64,000 nt of DNA from Nocardioides alkalitolerans DSM 16699 (lineage in GTDB: Bacteria > Actinomycetota > Actinomycetes > Propionibacteriales > Nocardioidaceae): assembly GCF_000426525.1 (NCBI RefSeq), contig NZ_KE384533.1, positions 722,562 to 786,561 on the forward strand, in the 5' to 3' direction. This document shows positions 24,956 to 33,468 of this stretch, piece by piece; position 1 is the stretch's first letter; the number at the start of each line of letters is the position of its first letter. The position numbers were made by a program, and so were the translations under genes. Under the pieces are notes generated by a model that worked only from the letters and a program-made list of their open reading frames with translations, was not told the origin of the DNA and ran no database searches.

Positions 24956-24974
24956 GCGATACCACCAGTAGCGC
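24956..24974. promoter_or_regulatory. Candidate TetR operator 2
   Basis: GCGATACCACCAGTAGCGC has GCG-n-TAC and GTA-n-CGC arms and shares the TACCA core with operator 1. It ends 12 bases before the start of the membrane-protein gene, where a bound repressor would block transcription. Confidence 0.45.
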
Positions 24975-24986
24975 AATGGAGACCCG

Positions 24987-26048
24987 ATGACCACCACCCC
25001 GGAGCACGCCGCCCGCCGTACCGCCCGCCAGACCTTCACCGACGCCGTGCCGCTGCGCTCCGTCGCGCTCGTGCTCGGGGTCCTGGTGCTCCAGCTCGCC
25101 TTCGTCGCGTCGTACGTCGGGGCCTTCCACGACCCGACGCCCCACGAGATCGAGGTCGGCGTCGTCGCGCCCGACACGGTCGCGGCGCAGACGGTCGAGC
25201 AGCTGAACGACATCGACGGCACCCCGCTGGCCGCGCGCGTCACGACCGAGGCCGACGCCCGGGCCGCGATCGAGAGCGGTGACCTGTCCGCCGCCCTGGT
25301 CGTGTCGACCGACGGCACGGAGGACACGCTCCTGGTCGCCTCCGGCGGCGGGTCGGCGGTGGCGACGGCCGTGGAGACGGTGCTGGCCCAGGCCGAGTCC
25401 ACCCAGGGCCGCACGCTCGCGACCACCGACCTGGTGCCCCTCGAGGGCGGCGACGCCCGCGGCCTCACCGGCTTCTACCTCGTCGTCGGCTGGATGGTCG
25501 GCGGCTACCTCGTCGCCTCGCTCCTCGGCGTGGCCCAGGGGAGCCGACCCGCCACCCCGCGGCGGGCGGCGATCCGGCTGGCGGCGCTGGTGCCGTACGC
25601 CGTCGCGTCCGGCCTCGGCGGTGCGCTCGTCGTCGGCCCGTGGCTGGGGGCGCTCGAGGGGCCGGTGTGGCTGCTCACCGCGATCGGGGCGCTCGTGGTG
25701 CTGGCCGCGGCCGCGATGACGGTGGCGCTGCAGGTGCTGCTCGGCACGGTCGGGATCGCGGTGGCGATCCTGCTGTTCGTCGTCATCGGCAACCCGAGCG
25801 CCGGCGGCGCGATCCCCGCGGCCCTGCTGCCGACCTTCTGGCGCACCGTCGGGCCCTGGCTGCCCAACGGTGCGGCCACCGAGGCGGTGCGCGGCGCCGT
25901 CTACTTCGACGCCGCCGGGATCGGCGGACCGCTCCTCGTGATCGCCGCCTGGGCTGTCGCGGGGATCGTGGTCACGATGGTGGCGTCGTGGCTGCTGCAC
26001 CGCCGGACCGACGGCGCTGCGGCGCGGGCAGGGCTCGCGACGCCCTAG
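24987..26048 (+). CDS. YhgE/Pip or DUF3533-type membrane protein
   Basis: A 353-residue protein with one N-terminal span (LRSVALVLGVLVLQLAFVASYV), an external domain of about 140 residues, and five or so C-terminal spans from FYLVVGWMVGGYLVASLL onward. This is the ABC-2-permease-like layout of YhgE/Pip and DUF3533 proteins, which are often paired with TetR regulators and linked to export or tolerance. No ATPase gene is nearby. The start ATG follows a GGAGA element. Its stop codon overlaps that of the convergent alanine dehydrogenase gene in the four bases CTAG. Probable exporter component; substrate unknown. Confidence 0.82.
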   Translation: MTTTPEHAARRTARQTFTDAVPLRSVALVLGVLVLQLAFVASYVGAFHDPTPHEIEVGVVAPDTVAAQTVEQLNDIDGTPLAARVTTEADARAAIESGDLSAALVVSTDGTEDTLLVASGGGSAVATAVETVLAQAESTQGRTLATTDLVPLEGGDARGLTGFYLVVGWMVGGYLVASLLGVAQGSRPATPRRAAIRLAALVPYAVASGLGGALVVGPWLGALEGPVWLLTAIGALVVLAAAAMTVALQVLLGTVGIAVAILLFVVIGNPSAGGAIPAALLPTFWRTVGPWLPNGAATEAVRGAVYFDAAGIGGPLLVIAAWAVAGIVVTMVASWLLHRRTDGAAARAGLATP

Positions 26049-27172
26049 GCGAGCACCTCCGCGAGCTGTGTCGCGGCGAGCCCGTGCGCGGTCGCGACAG
26101 GTGCGTTGGTGACCACGCCCGCGTGGGTGTTGAGGCCGAGCGCGAGCGCGGGGTCCGCCGCGCAGGCGTCGCGCCAGCCCGAGTCGGCGAGGGCCACGGC
26201 GTAGGGCATCGTCACGTTGGTGAGGGCGTACGTCGAGGTGTGCGGCACCGCTCCGGGCATGTTCGCGACGCAGTAGAACGTGGCGTCGTGCACGCGGTAG
26301 GTCGGGTCGTCGTGCGTGGTGGCGCGCGAGTCCTCGAAGCAGCCGCCCTGGTCGATCGAGATGTCGACGAGCACGGCGCCCGGGCGCATGCGTGAGACCA
26401 GCTCGTTCGAGACCAGCGTCGGGGCCTTGGCGCCGGGCACGAGCACGGCGCCGATGACGAGGTCGGCCTCGAGCACGGCCTCCTCGAGCGAGAGCGCGTT
26501 GGAGGCGACGGTCTGCACACGGCCGCCGAAGACGCGGTCCGCAGCGCGCAGGGCGGCGACCGACCGGTCGAAGAGCAGCACCCGCGCACCCATCCCGAGG
26601 GCGATCGAGGCGGCGTTCATCCCGGAGACGCCCGCGCCGACCACGACGACGTTGGCGCCGTACGTGCCCGGCACCCCGCCCATCAGCACGCCGCGCCCGC
26701 CGAGCACGCCGACCCCGGCCCGCATGAGGTGGTGGGCGCCGGCCTGCGGGGCGAGCCGCCCGGCGACCTCTGACATCGGGGCCAGCAGCGGCAGTGCGCC
26801 GTCGGACGTCTGCACGGTCTCGTAGGCGATCGCGGTGACCTCGCGCGCCACGAGCTCCTCCGTCAGCGCCTTGTCGGCGGCGAGGTGGAGGTAGGTGAAG
26901 AGGGTCTGGCCGGCGCGCATCCGGTGGTACTCCTCGGCGACCGGCTCCTTGACCTTCAGCACGAGGTCGGCCTCGCCCCAGACGGTGTCCGCGTCGGCGA
27001 CCGTGCGGGCGCCCGCGGCGACGTACTGCTCGTCGGTGATCGACGAGCCCAGCCCGGCCCCGGCCTGCACGGCGACGTCGTGGCCGTGGCGCACGAGCTC
27101 GGTGACGCCGGCCGGGGTGAGGGCGACGCGGTACTCGTGGTTCTTCACTTCGCTCGGGACGCCGATGCGCAT
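26045..27172 (-). CDS. ald: Alanine dehydrogenase
   Basis: A 375-residue NAD-dependent alanine dehydrogenase, interconverting L-alanine and pyruvate plus ammonia. The start MRIGVPSEVKNHEYRVALTP holds substrate-binding Arg15, and Lys is found in VLKVKEP. The NAD fold motif is VVVVGAGVSGMNA, and HLAAD and ISIDQGG are present. Length is as expected. ATG 27172 has AGGAG six bases upstream. The divergent Lrp-type gene is probably its regulator, as AldR is in mycobacteria. The convergent neighbour shares its last four bases. Confidence 0.96.
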   Translation of the reverse strand: MRIGVPSEVKNHEYRVALTPAGVTELVRHGHDVAVQAGAGLGSSITDEQYVAAGARTVADADTVWGEADLVLKVKEPVAEEYHRMRAGQTLFTYLHLAADKALTEELVAREVTAIAYETVQTSDGALPLLAPMSEVAGRLAPQAGAHHLMRAGVGVLGGRGVLMGGVPGTYGANVVVVGAGVSGMNAASIALGMGARVLLFDRSVAALRAADRVFGGRVQTVASNALSLEEAVLEADLVIGAVLVPGAKAPTLVSNELVSRMRPGAVLVDISIDQGGCFEDSRATTHDDPTYRVHDATFYCVANMPGAVPHTSTYALTNVTMPYAVALADSGWRDACAADPALALGLNTHAGVVTNAPVATAHGLAATQLAEVLA

Positions 27173-27265
27173 GGTCTGCTCCTGGGTGTGGGGGCGGGCG
27201 CCGCGCGAGGGGGTGTCGACGCGACCCGCTCAGTCTGGAGTTCCTGGCGAGCCGCGACCAGTTAT

Positions 27266-27299
27266 GCCGACGATTCTTCGGCTCAGACGTCAGATCGTC
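27266..27299. promoter_or_regulatory. Candidate Lrp/AldR operator in the ald-lrp gap
   Basis: The 217-base divergent gap holds GACGAT (27269-27274) facing ATCGTC (27294-27299) and an overlapping GCCGA (27266-27270) with TCGGC (27278-27282). Spacing near one to two helical turns and the position suit binding by the adjacent Lrp-type protein. Confidence 0.4.
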
Positions 27300-27389
27300 C
27301 CTATCCTTCGGTACGGCGCCCGCCACGGCGTCGTCGTGCCGTCGGATGTTCGGCGGCCACCGACCGGAGGACCGACCCGAGGAGACCCC

Positions 27390-27836
27390 GTGGACCCGAC
27401 CGACCGTGCCCTCGTCGACCTGCTCCGCGCCGACGCCCGGATCGCCAACAGCACCCTGGCGGCCCGCGTCGGCATCGCCCCCTCGACCTGCCACGCGCGG
27501 GTGCGGGCGCTCGTCGAGCGCGGCGTCGTCCGGGGGTTCCACGCATCGCTGGACCCGGGCGAGATGGGGCGACCGCTGCAGGCGATGGTCGCCGTGCGCC
27601 TGCGGGTGCACGCGCGGGCCAACCTGCGGCAGTTCGCGGTGCGGATGGCCGGACTGCCCGGCGTGCTCAACGTCTTCTTCCTCGCCGGGTCCGACGACTT
27701 CCAGGTGCACGTCGCGATGACCGGCTCCGACGAGCTGCGCGACTTCGTGGCCGACAACCTCAGCACCAATCCCGAGGTCGCCATGACCGAGACGCACCTG
27801 ATCTTCGAGCACCTCACCGGCGCCGGACCCCTCTGA
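27390..27836 (+). CDS. Lrp/AsnC family regulator, probable AldR
   Basis: A 148-residue Lrp/AsnC protein. The N-terminal winged helix (DRALVDLLRADARIANSTLA, then VGIAPSTCHARVRAL) is followed by an RAM/AsnC ligand domain from about residue 65 with VAVRLRVHAR and VNVFFLAGSDDFQVHV. GTG 27390 has a GAGGAG site five bases upstream; the frame extends further but only as shadow. It is divergent from ald, which argues for amino-acid-responsive control of alanine use. Octamer formation and alanine binding are family expectations. Confidence 0.92.
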   Translation: MDPTDRALVDLLRADARIANSTLAARVGIAPSTCHARVRALVERGVVRGFHASLDPGEMGRPLQAMVAVRLRVHARANLRQFAVRMAGLPGVLNVFFLAGSDDFQVHVAMTGSDELRDFVADNLSTNPEVAMTETHLIFEHLTGAGPL

Positions 27837-27947
27837 GGCGGTTCGCGCCGCCCCGCGGGGAGGGCCGCTCCGTGGGCGCCGGCTCTCACACCGTTTTCAC
27901 AGGCAGCGCTCACCGGACCTGCAGCATCGAGGAGTCAACTGGTTGCC

Positions 27948-29339
27948 ATGAACGACATGCGTCCGCTTCCCCCGCAGCCCGGCCGGCCCGAGCAGCCCAC
28001 GCCGTACGGCGGCCCCTACGCAGCGCCGTACGGGCAGCCCACGCCCTACGAGCAGGCCCGCCACCAGGCCGGGCTCCCGCCGTACGCAGGCCAGCAGCAG
28101 CCCGGCCCGGCCCCCTACGGCCCGGCCCCCTACGGCCAGGCCCCCTACGGCCAGCGCCCGCCGCGCAAGGGTCGCGGCTGGCTCGCGGCGGTCGGCGGCG
28201 GCCTCGCCGGGGCGGCGCTGGCGTGCGCGGTGGCCATCCCGATCGCGGTGCACACGGCGGGTGCGGACACGACGTCGTCCGGCGGGAGCACCGGGAACGC
28301 GAGCAGCCCGTTCGCCGACAACGCCGAGGGCGACGGCTCCTCGCCGAGCGTCGACGACCTCATCGACCGGGGCAACGGCACGACGGACGCGACCTCCGAC
28401 GGCGACGAGCCGTCCGACGCCGGCGTCCTGCTCATCGACACGGTGCTGCCCGGCGGTGCCGGGGCGGGCACGGCGATGGTGCTGACCTCCGACGGCCTCG
28501 CGCTCACGAACTACCACGTGGTCGACGGGTCGACCGAGGTCCAGGCGATCGTCGCGGCGACCGGAGAGGAGTACACGGCAGAGGTCGTCGGGTACGACGA
28601 GGAGGCCGACGTGGCCGTGCTGCAGCTGCAGGACGCCGACGACCTCGACACCGTGACCATCGACGACGACGGCGGGGTCGCGATCGACGAGGCCGTCACC
28701 GCGCTCGGCAACGCCAGCGGCCAGGGCTACCTCTCCGCCGCGAGCGGCGTCGTCACCGACCTCGACGAGGACATCACGACCACCGACGAGGCCACGGGCG
28801 GCACCACCGACATCACCGGCCTCATCGAGACCGACGCCGACGTCGTGCCCGGCTACTCCGGCGGCCCGATGTTCGACGACGAGGGCGAGGTCATCGGCAT
28901 CAGCACGGCCGCGTCCTCCAGCAACGGCCAGGGCGGCGGCTTCCCGATGACGACGCCCGCCGCACAGTCCGAGGGCGGCGGCATCAGCTACGCCCGCCCG
29001 ATCGAGGAGGCGCTCGACGTCGTCCAGCTCGTCGTCGACGGCGACGAGGGCGACGGCGTCACCATCGGCGCCGCGGCCTACCTCGGCGTGGCCATCGACT
29101 CCTCCGCCGACGGCGTGCTCGTGGCCCAGGCCGAGTCCGGTACGCCGGCCGCCGACGCCGGGATCGCCCAGGGCGACAGCATCACGGCCGTCGACGGGGA
29201 GCGCATCTCGTCGTACGACGACCTCGCCGCCGCCGTCGCGACCCACCAGCCGGGGGACGAGGTGAGCGTCACCTGGACATCCGCCGACGGCCAGGAGCGC
29301 ACCGCCGACGTCACCCTCGGGGAGTCGCCGGTCAACTGA
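27948..29339 (+). CDS. HtrA-like trypsin-type protease with PDZ domain
   Basis: A 463-residue membrane-anchored serine protease. Residues 1-70 are Pro/Tyr/Gln-rich with repeated APYGPAPYGQ units and face the cytoplasm; one span follows (about 77-98), then an acidic Ser-rich linker. The catalytic triad reads His in LTNYHVV, Asp in EEADVAVLQL and Ser in VPGYSGGPMFDD. The last 90 residues form a PDZ domain starting AYLGVAID. This is the usual actinomycete HtrA layout for envelope quality control. ATG 27948 or the ATG three codons on may be used. A strong terminator hairpin lies downstream. Confidence 0.92.
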   Translation: MNDMRPLPPQPGRPEQPTPYGGPYAAPYGQPTPYEQARHQAGLPPYAGQQQPGPAPYGPAPYGQAPYGQRPPRKGRGWLAAVGGGLAGAALACAVAIPIAVHTAGADTTSSGGSTGNASSPFADNAEGDGSSPSVDDLIDRGNGTTDATSDGDEPSDAGVLLIDTVLPGGAGAGTAMVLTSDGLALTNYHVVDGSTEVQAIVAATGEEYTAEVVGYDEEADVAVLQLQDADDLDTVTIDDDGGVAIDEAVTALGNASGQGYLSAASGVVTDLDEDITTTDEATGGTTDITGLIETDADVVPGYSGGPMFDDEGEVIGISTAASSSNGQGGGFPMTTPAAQSEGGGISYARPIEEALDVVQLVVDGDEGDGVTIGAAAYLGVAIDSSADGVLVAQAESGTPAADAGIAQGDSITAVDGERISSYDDLAAAVATHQPGDEVSVTWTSADGQERTADVTLGESPVN

Positions 29340-29374
29340 CCGTCGCCGACCCGCCGCGCCCCACGCGCGGTCCA

Positions 29375-29419
29375 GGGCCACGGACGAGCCGCCTTCCCCG
29401 GGCGGCTCGCCCGTGGCCC
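29375..29419 (+). terminator. Strong terminator hairpin after the protease gene
   Basis: Outer arms GGGCCACGG (29375-29383) and CCGTGGCCC (29411-29419), inner arms GAGCCGCC (29386-29393) and GGCGGCTC (29401-29408), loop TTCCCCG, followed by TT. It lies 35 bases after the protease stop. Confidence 0.8.
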
Positions 29420-29441
29420 TTCGGCTGTCCCTGGGGAGCCC

Positions 29442-29531
29442 GGTGGTCGAGGAGGTTGCGCAGCAACCGTCTCGAGACCTGAGGGGTTGGGTGGTTTCGA
29501 GACGCTCGCTGGCGCTCGCTCCTCAACCACC
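29442..29531. repeat. REP-like element common in Nocardioides-type genomes
   Basis: Two linked units: GGTGGTCGAGGAGG with an inner GTTGC/GCAAC hairpin (29455-29467) ending TCTCGAGACC, then GGTGGTTTCGAGACGC to CTCAACCACC (29490-29531). From memory, this family is widespread between genes in Nocardioidaceae and related actinomycetes. It occupies the convergent gap 29340-29634 with two terminators. Confidence 0.65.
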
Positions 29532-29574
29532 GGGGACGCGGGGTCGCTCGACCCCCGGGGGCCCGGCAGACGAA

Positions 29575-29610
29575 CCGGCGGCCGCGACACCGAGGTGTCG
29601 CGACCGCCGG
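29575..29610 (-). terminator. Terminator hairpin of the MMPL transporter gene
   Basis: 17-base arms CCGGCGGCCGCGACACC and GGTGTCGCGACCGCCGG with one mismatch and an almost absent loop, 25 bases beyond the minus-strand MMPL stop. Confidence 0.75.
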
Positions 29611-29634
29611 CGGGCGGAGCGGAGGGGGCGGAGG

Positions 29635-32004
29635 TCAGACCCCGGCGGTCGCCGGCTCGTCGTCGCCCGCGCGCAGGTGCGCCCGGTCGAGCTTCTCGCC
29701 CTCGACGTCCACGTCGGGGAGGATCCGGTCGAGCCACTTCGGCAGGTACCAGGCCTTGTCGCCGAGCAGGTACATCAGCGCGGGGATGAAGGTCATCCGC
29801 ACGATGAAGGCGTCGAGGAACACTGCGACGGCGAGCGCGAAGCCCATCGACTTGATGATCGCGTCGTCCTGGGCGATGAACGCCGCGAACACCGAGATCA
29901 TGATCGCCGCGGCGGCGGCCACGACGCGGGCCGAGTTGCGGAACCCGTCGATGACGGCCTCGCGCGGGTCGGCGCCGTGCACGTGGGCCTCGCGGATGCG
30001 GGTGACGAGGAAGACCTGGTAGTCCATCGCGAGCCCGAAGACCACGCCGATCAGGAAGATCGGCATGAAGCTGACGATGGGTTGCGGGTCCATGATCCCG
30101 AACGTGCCCTCCTGGAAGATCAGGACGGTGAGGCCGAGCGTCGCGAGCACCGAGAGCAGGAAGCCGAGCGTCGCGGTCAGCGGCACGATGATCGAGCGGA
30201 ACACGATCATCAGCAGGATGAACGCGAGACCGACGACGACGGCCAGGTAGACCGGCAGCGCGTCGGCGAGCCGCTCCGAGACGTCGACCGTGATGGGCGT
30301 GAGGCCCGTGATGCCGAGCGTGGTGCCCGTGGCCTCCTCGATCTCGGACTGGCCGTCGCGCACGTTGGTGAGCAGGTCCTCGGTGGCCGAGTCCTGGGGG
30401 CCGGTGGTCGGGACGCCGATGATGGTGGCGCCGTCCGCGACGGGTGCGGCCGCGGGGTCCCCGCCGCCCTCGGTGCCGCCCTCGGCACCCTCGCCGCCGC
30501 CGCTGGGCGCCAGCACGGCGTACTCGATGCCCTCCTGGCCCTCGACCCAGGAGACGACCTCGTCGTACGCCGCCTGCCGGTCGCCCTCGGCGAGCTCGCG
30601 CCCGTCGACGACGAAGAGGAACGTGGCCTCCTGGCCGGGGCCGAACGCCTCGGTGAGGAGGTCGGAGGCCTTGCGCTGCGTGGTGTCGGCAGCGGCCGTG
30701 GAGTCGGTCGGGAACGCGAGGTGGAGGTCCTTCAGCGGGATGGCGAGCGCGCCGAGCGCGACCGTCACCAGCAGCACGACGGCGAGCGGGCGCTTGCCGA
30801 CGATCCGGGCCCAGCGCACGCCGTTGTTGAGCACCTGCGGGCGGCCGCGGCCGTCGGTGTCGTGCTTCGGGGAGTACTTGCGGACCTGGCCGCCGAACGC
30901 CTTCGACTTGAGCAGGCCGAGCACGGCCGGCAGCAGCGTGAGCGCGACGAGCACCGAGATGAGCACGGTGGCGCCGGCGGCGACACCCATGGCGGTGAGG
31001 AACGGGATGCCCACGACCGCGAGGGCACTGAGCGCGATGAGCACGGTGAGGCCGGCGAAGACCACGGCGGAGCCGGCCGTGCCGACCGCGATGCCGGTCG
31101 CCTCCTGCCGGTCGTCGGTGTGCCTCAGCTCGCCGCGGTAGCGGGCCAGGATGAAGAGCGTGTAGTCGATGCCGACCGCGAGCCCGATCATCGTCGAGAG
31201 GATCGGCGTCGACGAGCCGATGTCCATGAAGGCGGTCAGCGCCGTGATGCCGGTGATGGAGAGCCCGACGCCGAGGATCGCGGTGAGGATGGGCAGGCCG
31301 GCGGCCACGAACGAGCCGAACGTGATGATGAGGATGATCAGCGCGATGCCGATGCCGATGGCCTCGGAGGTCGCGCCCGGCGGAGCGAAGCTCTGCATGC
31401 CGGCGCCGTTGACCTCGGCGACGAGGTCGCCGCGGGCGTCGTCGAGGAGGTCGAGCACCGCGTCCTGCGAGGCCGGCTCGACGTCGGCCACGGTGTCGAC
31501 GTCGAAGACGAACGGGATCGTCCCGACGCGACCGTCGTCCGAGACGATGTTGGCGCGCGAGACCTGCTCGTCGATCGCGGCCTGGTCCAGGCCGGACTCG
31601 GCGAGCTGCTCCCGCAGGGCGTCCACGGCGGCGACGGGCGACACGATCGCGGCGGCGTTGTCACCGATCTGCGGGGCCTCCTGCAGCTCGGCGACCAGTG
31701 CGTCGATCGCCTCGGCGTACTCCGGGTCCGCCAGGGTGGCGTCCGCCGGAGCGTCCTCGGGCACGCCCACGACGACCGTGGCGTTGGCCTGGTCGAAGGG
31801 ATCCATGGCGCCGGGGAAGAGCTCGGCCTGCAGGTCGGCCGCCTGCTCGGACGGGATGCCGGGGATCGAGAAGTTGTCGGTCATCGGCTTGCTCATCGTC
31901 GCCGCGACGGCGCCGACGGCGACGAGCGCGATGAACCAGCCGGCCATGAACAGCGGCCATCGTCGGTAGGCGGTCTTGCCGAGTCGGTAGAGCAGGGTGG
32001 CCAT
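29635..32004 (-). CDS. MMPL family RND-type transporter
   Basis: A 789-residue MMPL transporter with about twelve membrane spans in two halves, each after a large external domain. The first half has AIGIGIALIILIITFGSFVA and GLAVGIDYTLFILARYR; the second has FGLAMDYQVFLVTRIREAH. The Asp-Tyr pairs in these motifs are the proton-relay residues of the family. The external loop near 500-530 is Gly/Glu-rich. ATG 32004 is preceded by AGGAGA. It lies 83 bases downstream of a TetR gene on the same strand, so repression and possible drug or lipid export are likely; the substrate is unknown. Confidence 0.93.
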   Translation of the reverse strand: MATLLYRLGKTAYRRWPLFMAGWFIALVAVGAVAATMSKPMTDNFSIPGIPSEQAADLQAELFPGAMDPFDQANATVVVGVPEDAPADATLADPEYAEAIDALVAELQEAPQIGDNAAAIVSPVAAVDALREQLAESGLDQAAIDEQVSRANIVSDDGRVGTIPFVFDVDTVADVEPASQDAVLDLLDDARGDLVAEVNGAGMQSFAPPGATSEAIGIGIALIILIITFGSFVAAGLPILTAILGVGLSITGITALTAFMDIGSSTPILSTMIGLAVGIDYTLFILARYRGELRHTDDRQEATGIAVGTAGSAVVFAGLTVLIALSALAVVGIPFLTAMGVAAGATVLISVLVALTLLPAVLGLLKSKAFGGQVRKYSPKHDTDGRGRPQVLNNGVRWARIVGKRPLAVVLLVTVALGALAIPLKDLHLAFPTDSTAAADTTQRKASDLLTEAFGPGQEATFLFVVDGRELAEGDRQAAYDEVVSWVEGQEGIEYAVLAPSGGGEGAEGGTEGGGDPAAAPVADGATIIGVPTTGPQDSATEDLLTNVRDGQSEIEEATGTTLGITGLTPITVDVSERLADALPVYLAVVVGLAFILLMIVFRSIIVPLTATLGFLLSVLATLGLTVLIFQEGTFGIMDPQPIVSFMPIFLIGVVFGLAMDYQVFLVTRIREAHVHGADPREAVIDGFRNSARVVAAAAAIMISVFAAFIAQDDAIIKSMGFALAVAVFLDAFIVRMTFIPALMYLLGDKAWYLPKWLDRILPDVDVEGEKLDRAHLRAGDDEPATAGV

Positions 32005-32087
32005 CGGGTCTCCTGGTCGAGGTCCGGGGTGGGGTACCGGGGTGGTCGGGCGGTGCGGTGCGGGGCGGTGCGGTGCGGTGCGGACGG

Positions 32088-32687
32088 TCAGGCGAACAGC
32101 GCGCGGGCGCGGGCGAGCTGGCGTGAGAAGAGGTCGGGGAGCGGGGTGTCGTCGCCGGCGACGCTGGCGTCGACGGCGGACTCGACGACGGCGAGCAGCA
32201 GGCGGACGAGGAGGCGGCCCGAGGCCGGGTCGACGGGCTCGCTCTCGCGGTCCTGCATGCCCTCCTGGAGCTTGCGGGCGAGGTCCTCGAACCGCTCGTG
32301 CACCGCCTGGTGGAAGCGGGGGATCTGCAGGAGGGCCCGGCCCAGCTGCAGCTCCTCGGGCGTCGGCGGCTCCTGGCCCAGCACGTGGCGGGTGACGACC
32401 TCGAGGTCGGACGCCAGGTTGCCGGTCGGTCCGCCGGCGCGGAACGCCTCCATCAGCTCGTCGGGCAGGTCGGGCGACGGACCGAGGCAGGCGTCGAGCT
32501 TCGAGGGGAAGTAGTTGAAGAGGGTGCGGCGGGAGACGCCGGTGGCCTGGGCCAGCTCGTCCATCGTGAAGCCCTCGAGCCCACGGTCCAGCACCAGCTT
32601 CTGGGCGGTCACCACGATGCGTCGGGTCGTCTCCTGACGACGGGCGGCGCGACCGTCGGTCGACTCGGAATCTGCACTCGGGCTCAC
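32088..32687 (-). CDS. TetR family regulator of the MMPL transporter
   Basis: A 199-residue TetR protein with its helix-turn-helix at about residues 20-65 (FTMDELAQATGVSRRTLFNY, then FPSKLDACLG). GTG 32687 is chosen because it precedes the DNA-binding domain by a normal length and lies next to the operator; the frame runs further upstream only as shadow. It is the first gene of a two-gene unit with the MMPL gene. AGTGCAA half-sites overlap its start region, so it should repress itself and its exporter. Confidence 0.9.
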   Translation of the reverse strand: MSPSADSESTDGRAARRQETTRRIVVTAQKLVLDRGLEGFTMDELAQATGVSRRTLFNYFPSKLDACLGPSPDLPDELMEAFRAGGPTGNLASDLEVVTRHVLGQEPPTPEELQLGRALLQIPRFHQAVHERFEDLARKLQEGMQDRESEPVDPASGRLLVRLLLAVVESAVDASVAGDDTPLPDLFSRQLARARALFA

Positions 32688-32723
32688 GGAGTGCAAGTTT
32701 GCACTAAGGGGCTCTGAGTGCAA
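32673..32723. promoter_or_regulatory. TetR operator cluster (AGTGCAA sites)
   Basis: A perfect palindrome AGTGCAA-GT-TTGCACT occupies 32690-32705. A further AGTGCAA lies at 32717-32723 and a TGCACT at 32673-32678 inside the start of the TetR gene. Three spaced half-site groups around the TetR promoter point to cooperative autoregulation. Confidence 0.7.
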
Positions 32724-32784
32724 AGTGGCTCGGTCTGTGACGCCCGCCTCACCCGGTGACGTGAGGCCGAGCGGGCCGCCTCGC

Positions 32785-32790
32785 CACAAT
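32785..32790 (+). promoter_or_regulatory. -10-like element, likely leaderless start
   Basis: CACAAT ends seven bases before ATG 32798 of the nitroreductase gene and no ribosome site is present, which fits a transcript starting at the ATG itself. It favours ATG 32798 over the ATG nine bases upstream. Confidence 0.3.
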
Positions 32791-32797
32791 GGACGGC

Positions 32798-33430
32798 ATG
32801 TCGACCGATGCCGCCGCCACCACGCTCCGCGCCCCCCGTCCCGGAGCCGAGCTCCTCGCCGAGCCGATGCGCTCGCGCTGGAGCCCCGCCGTCTTCGCGA
32901 CCGACGCCGCGATCGACGACGCCACCCTCGAGAGCCTCCTCGTCGCCGCGTCGTGGGCGCCGTCGACCGGCAACACCCAGCCGTGGGCGTTCGTCGCCAC
33001 GCGGCGCGGCACCGCGTCGTACGACGTCGTGGTCGACTCGCTGAGCGCGGGCAACTCCGGCTGGGTGCCGACCGCGCCCGTGCTGATCGTGGCGGCGACG
33101 CTGGTCGGGGAGCACGACGGCCGGTCGGGCAAGGGCGACTACACCTTCTACGACCTCGGCCAGTCGGTGGCGCACCTGACGCTCCAGGCCCAGGCCGTCG
33201 GTCTGCACACCCACCAGTTCGCCGGCTTCGACCACGAGGCCGCCGCGCGTGGTCTCGGGATCCCCGCGTCGTTCCGGGTGCTCGCCGGCATCGCGGTCGG
33301 GTACGTCGGGGAGGACGCGCACGTCGAGGCGGCCGCGCCCGAGGACGCCGACCGCCACCGCAAGGAGCGCGTGCGGCGTGCGCTGGCCGAGACGGCGTAC
33401 GACGGCACCTGGGGCACCCCGCTCGCCTGA
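32798..33430 (+). CDS. Nitroreductase family protein
   Basis: A 210-residue FMN-binding nitroreductase-fold protein. The family start is seen in MRSRWSPAVFA and ASWAPSTGNTQPWAF, where the Arg and Ser bind the FMN phosphate, and in DLGQSVAHLTLQAQAVGL. The C-terminal FRVLAGIAVGY is also typical. Likely an NAD(P)H-dependent oxidoreductase of nitro or quinone compounds, or a flavin-dependent enzyme of unknown substrate. It is divergent from the TetR gene and convergent with the MNIO operon. An upstream in-frame ATG at 32789 is possible. Confidence 0.88.
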   Translation: MSTDAAATTLRAPRPGAELLAEPMRSRWSPAVFATDAAIDDATLESLLVAASWAPSTGNTQPWAFVATRRGTASYDVVVDSLSAGNSGWVPTAPVLIVAATLVGEHDGRSGKGDYTFYDLGQSVAHLTLQAQAVGLHTHQFAGFDHEAAARGLGIPASFRVLAGIAVGYVGEDAHVEAAAPEDADRHRKERVRRALAETAYDGTWGTPLA

Positions 33431-33468
33431 GCGGTCCCCGGGACGACCCGTCCGAGCTGCCCCTCGGG

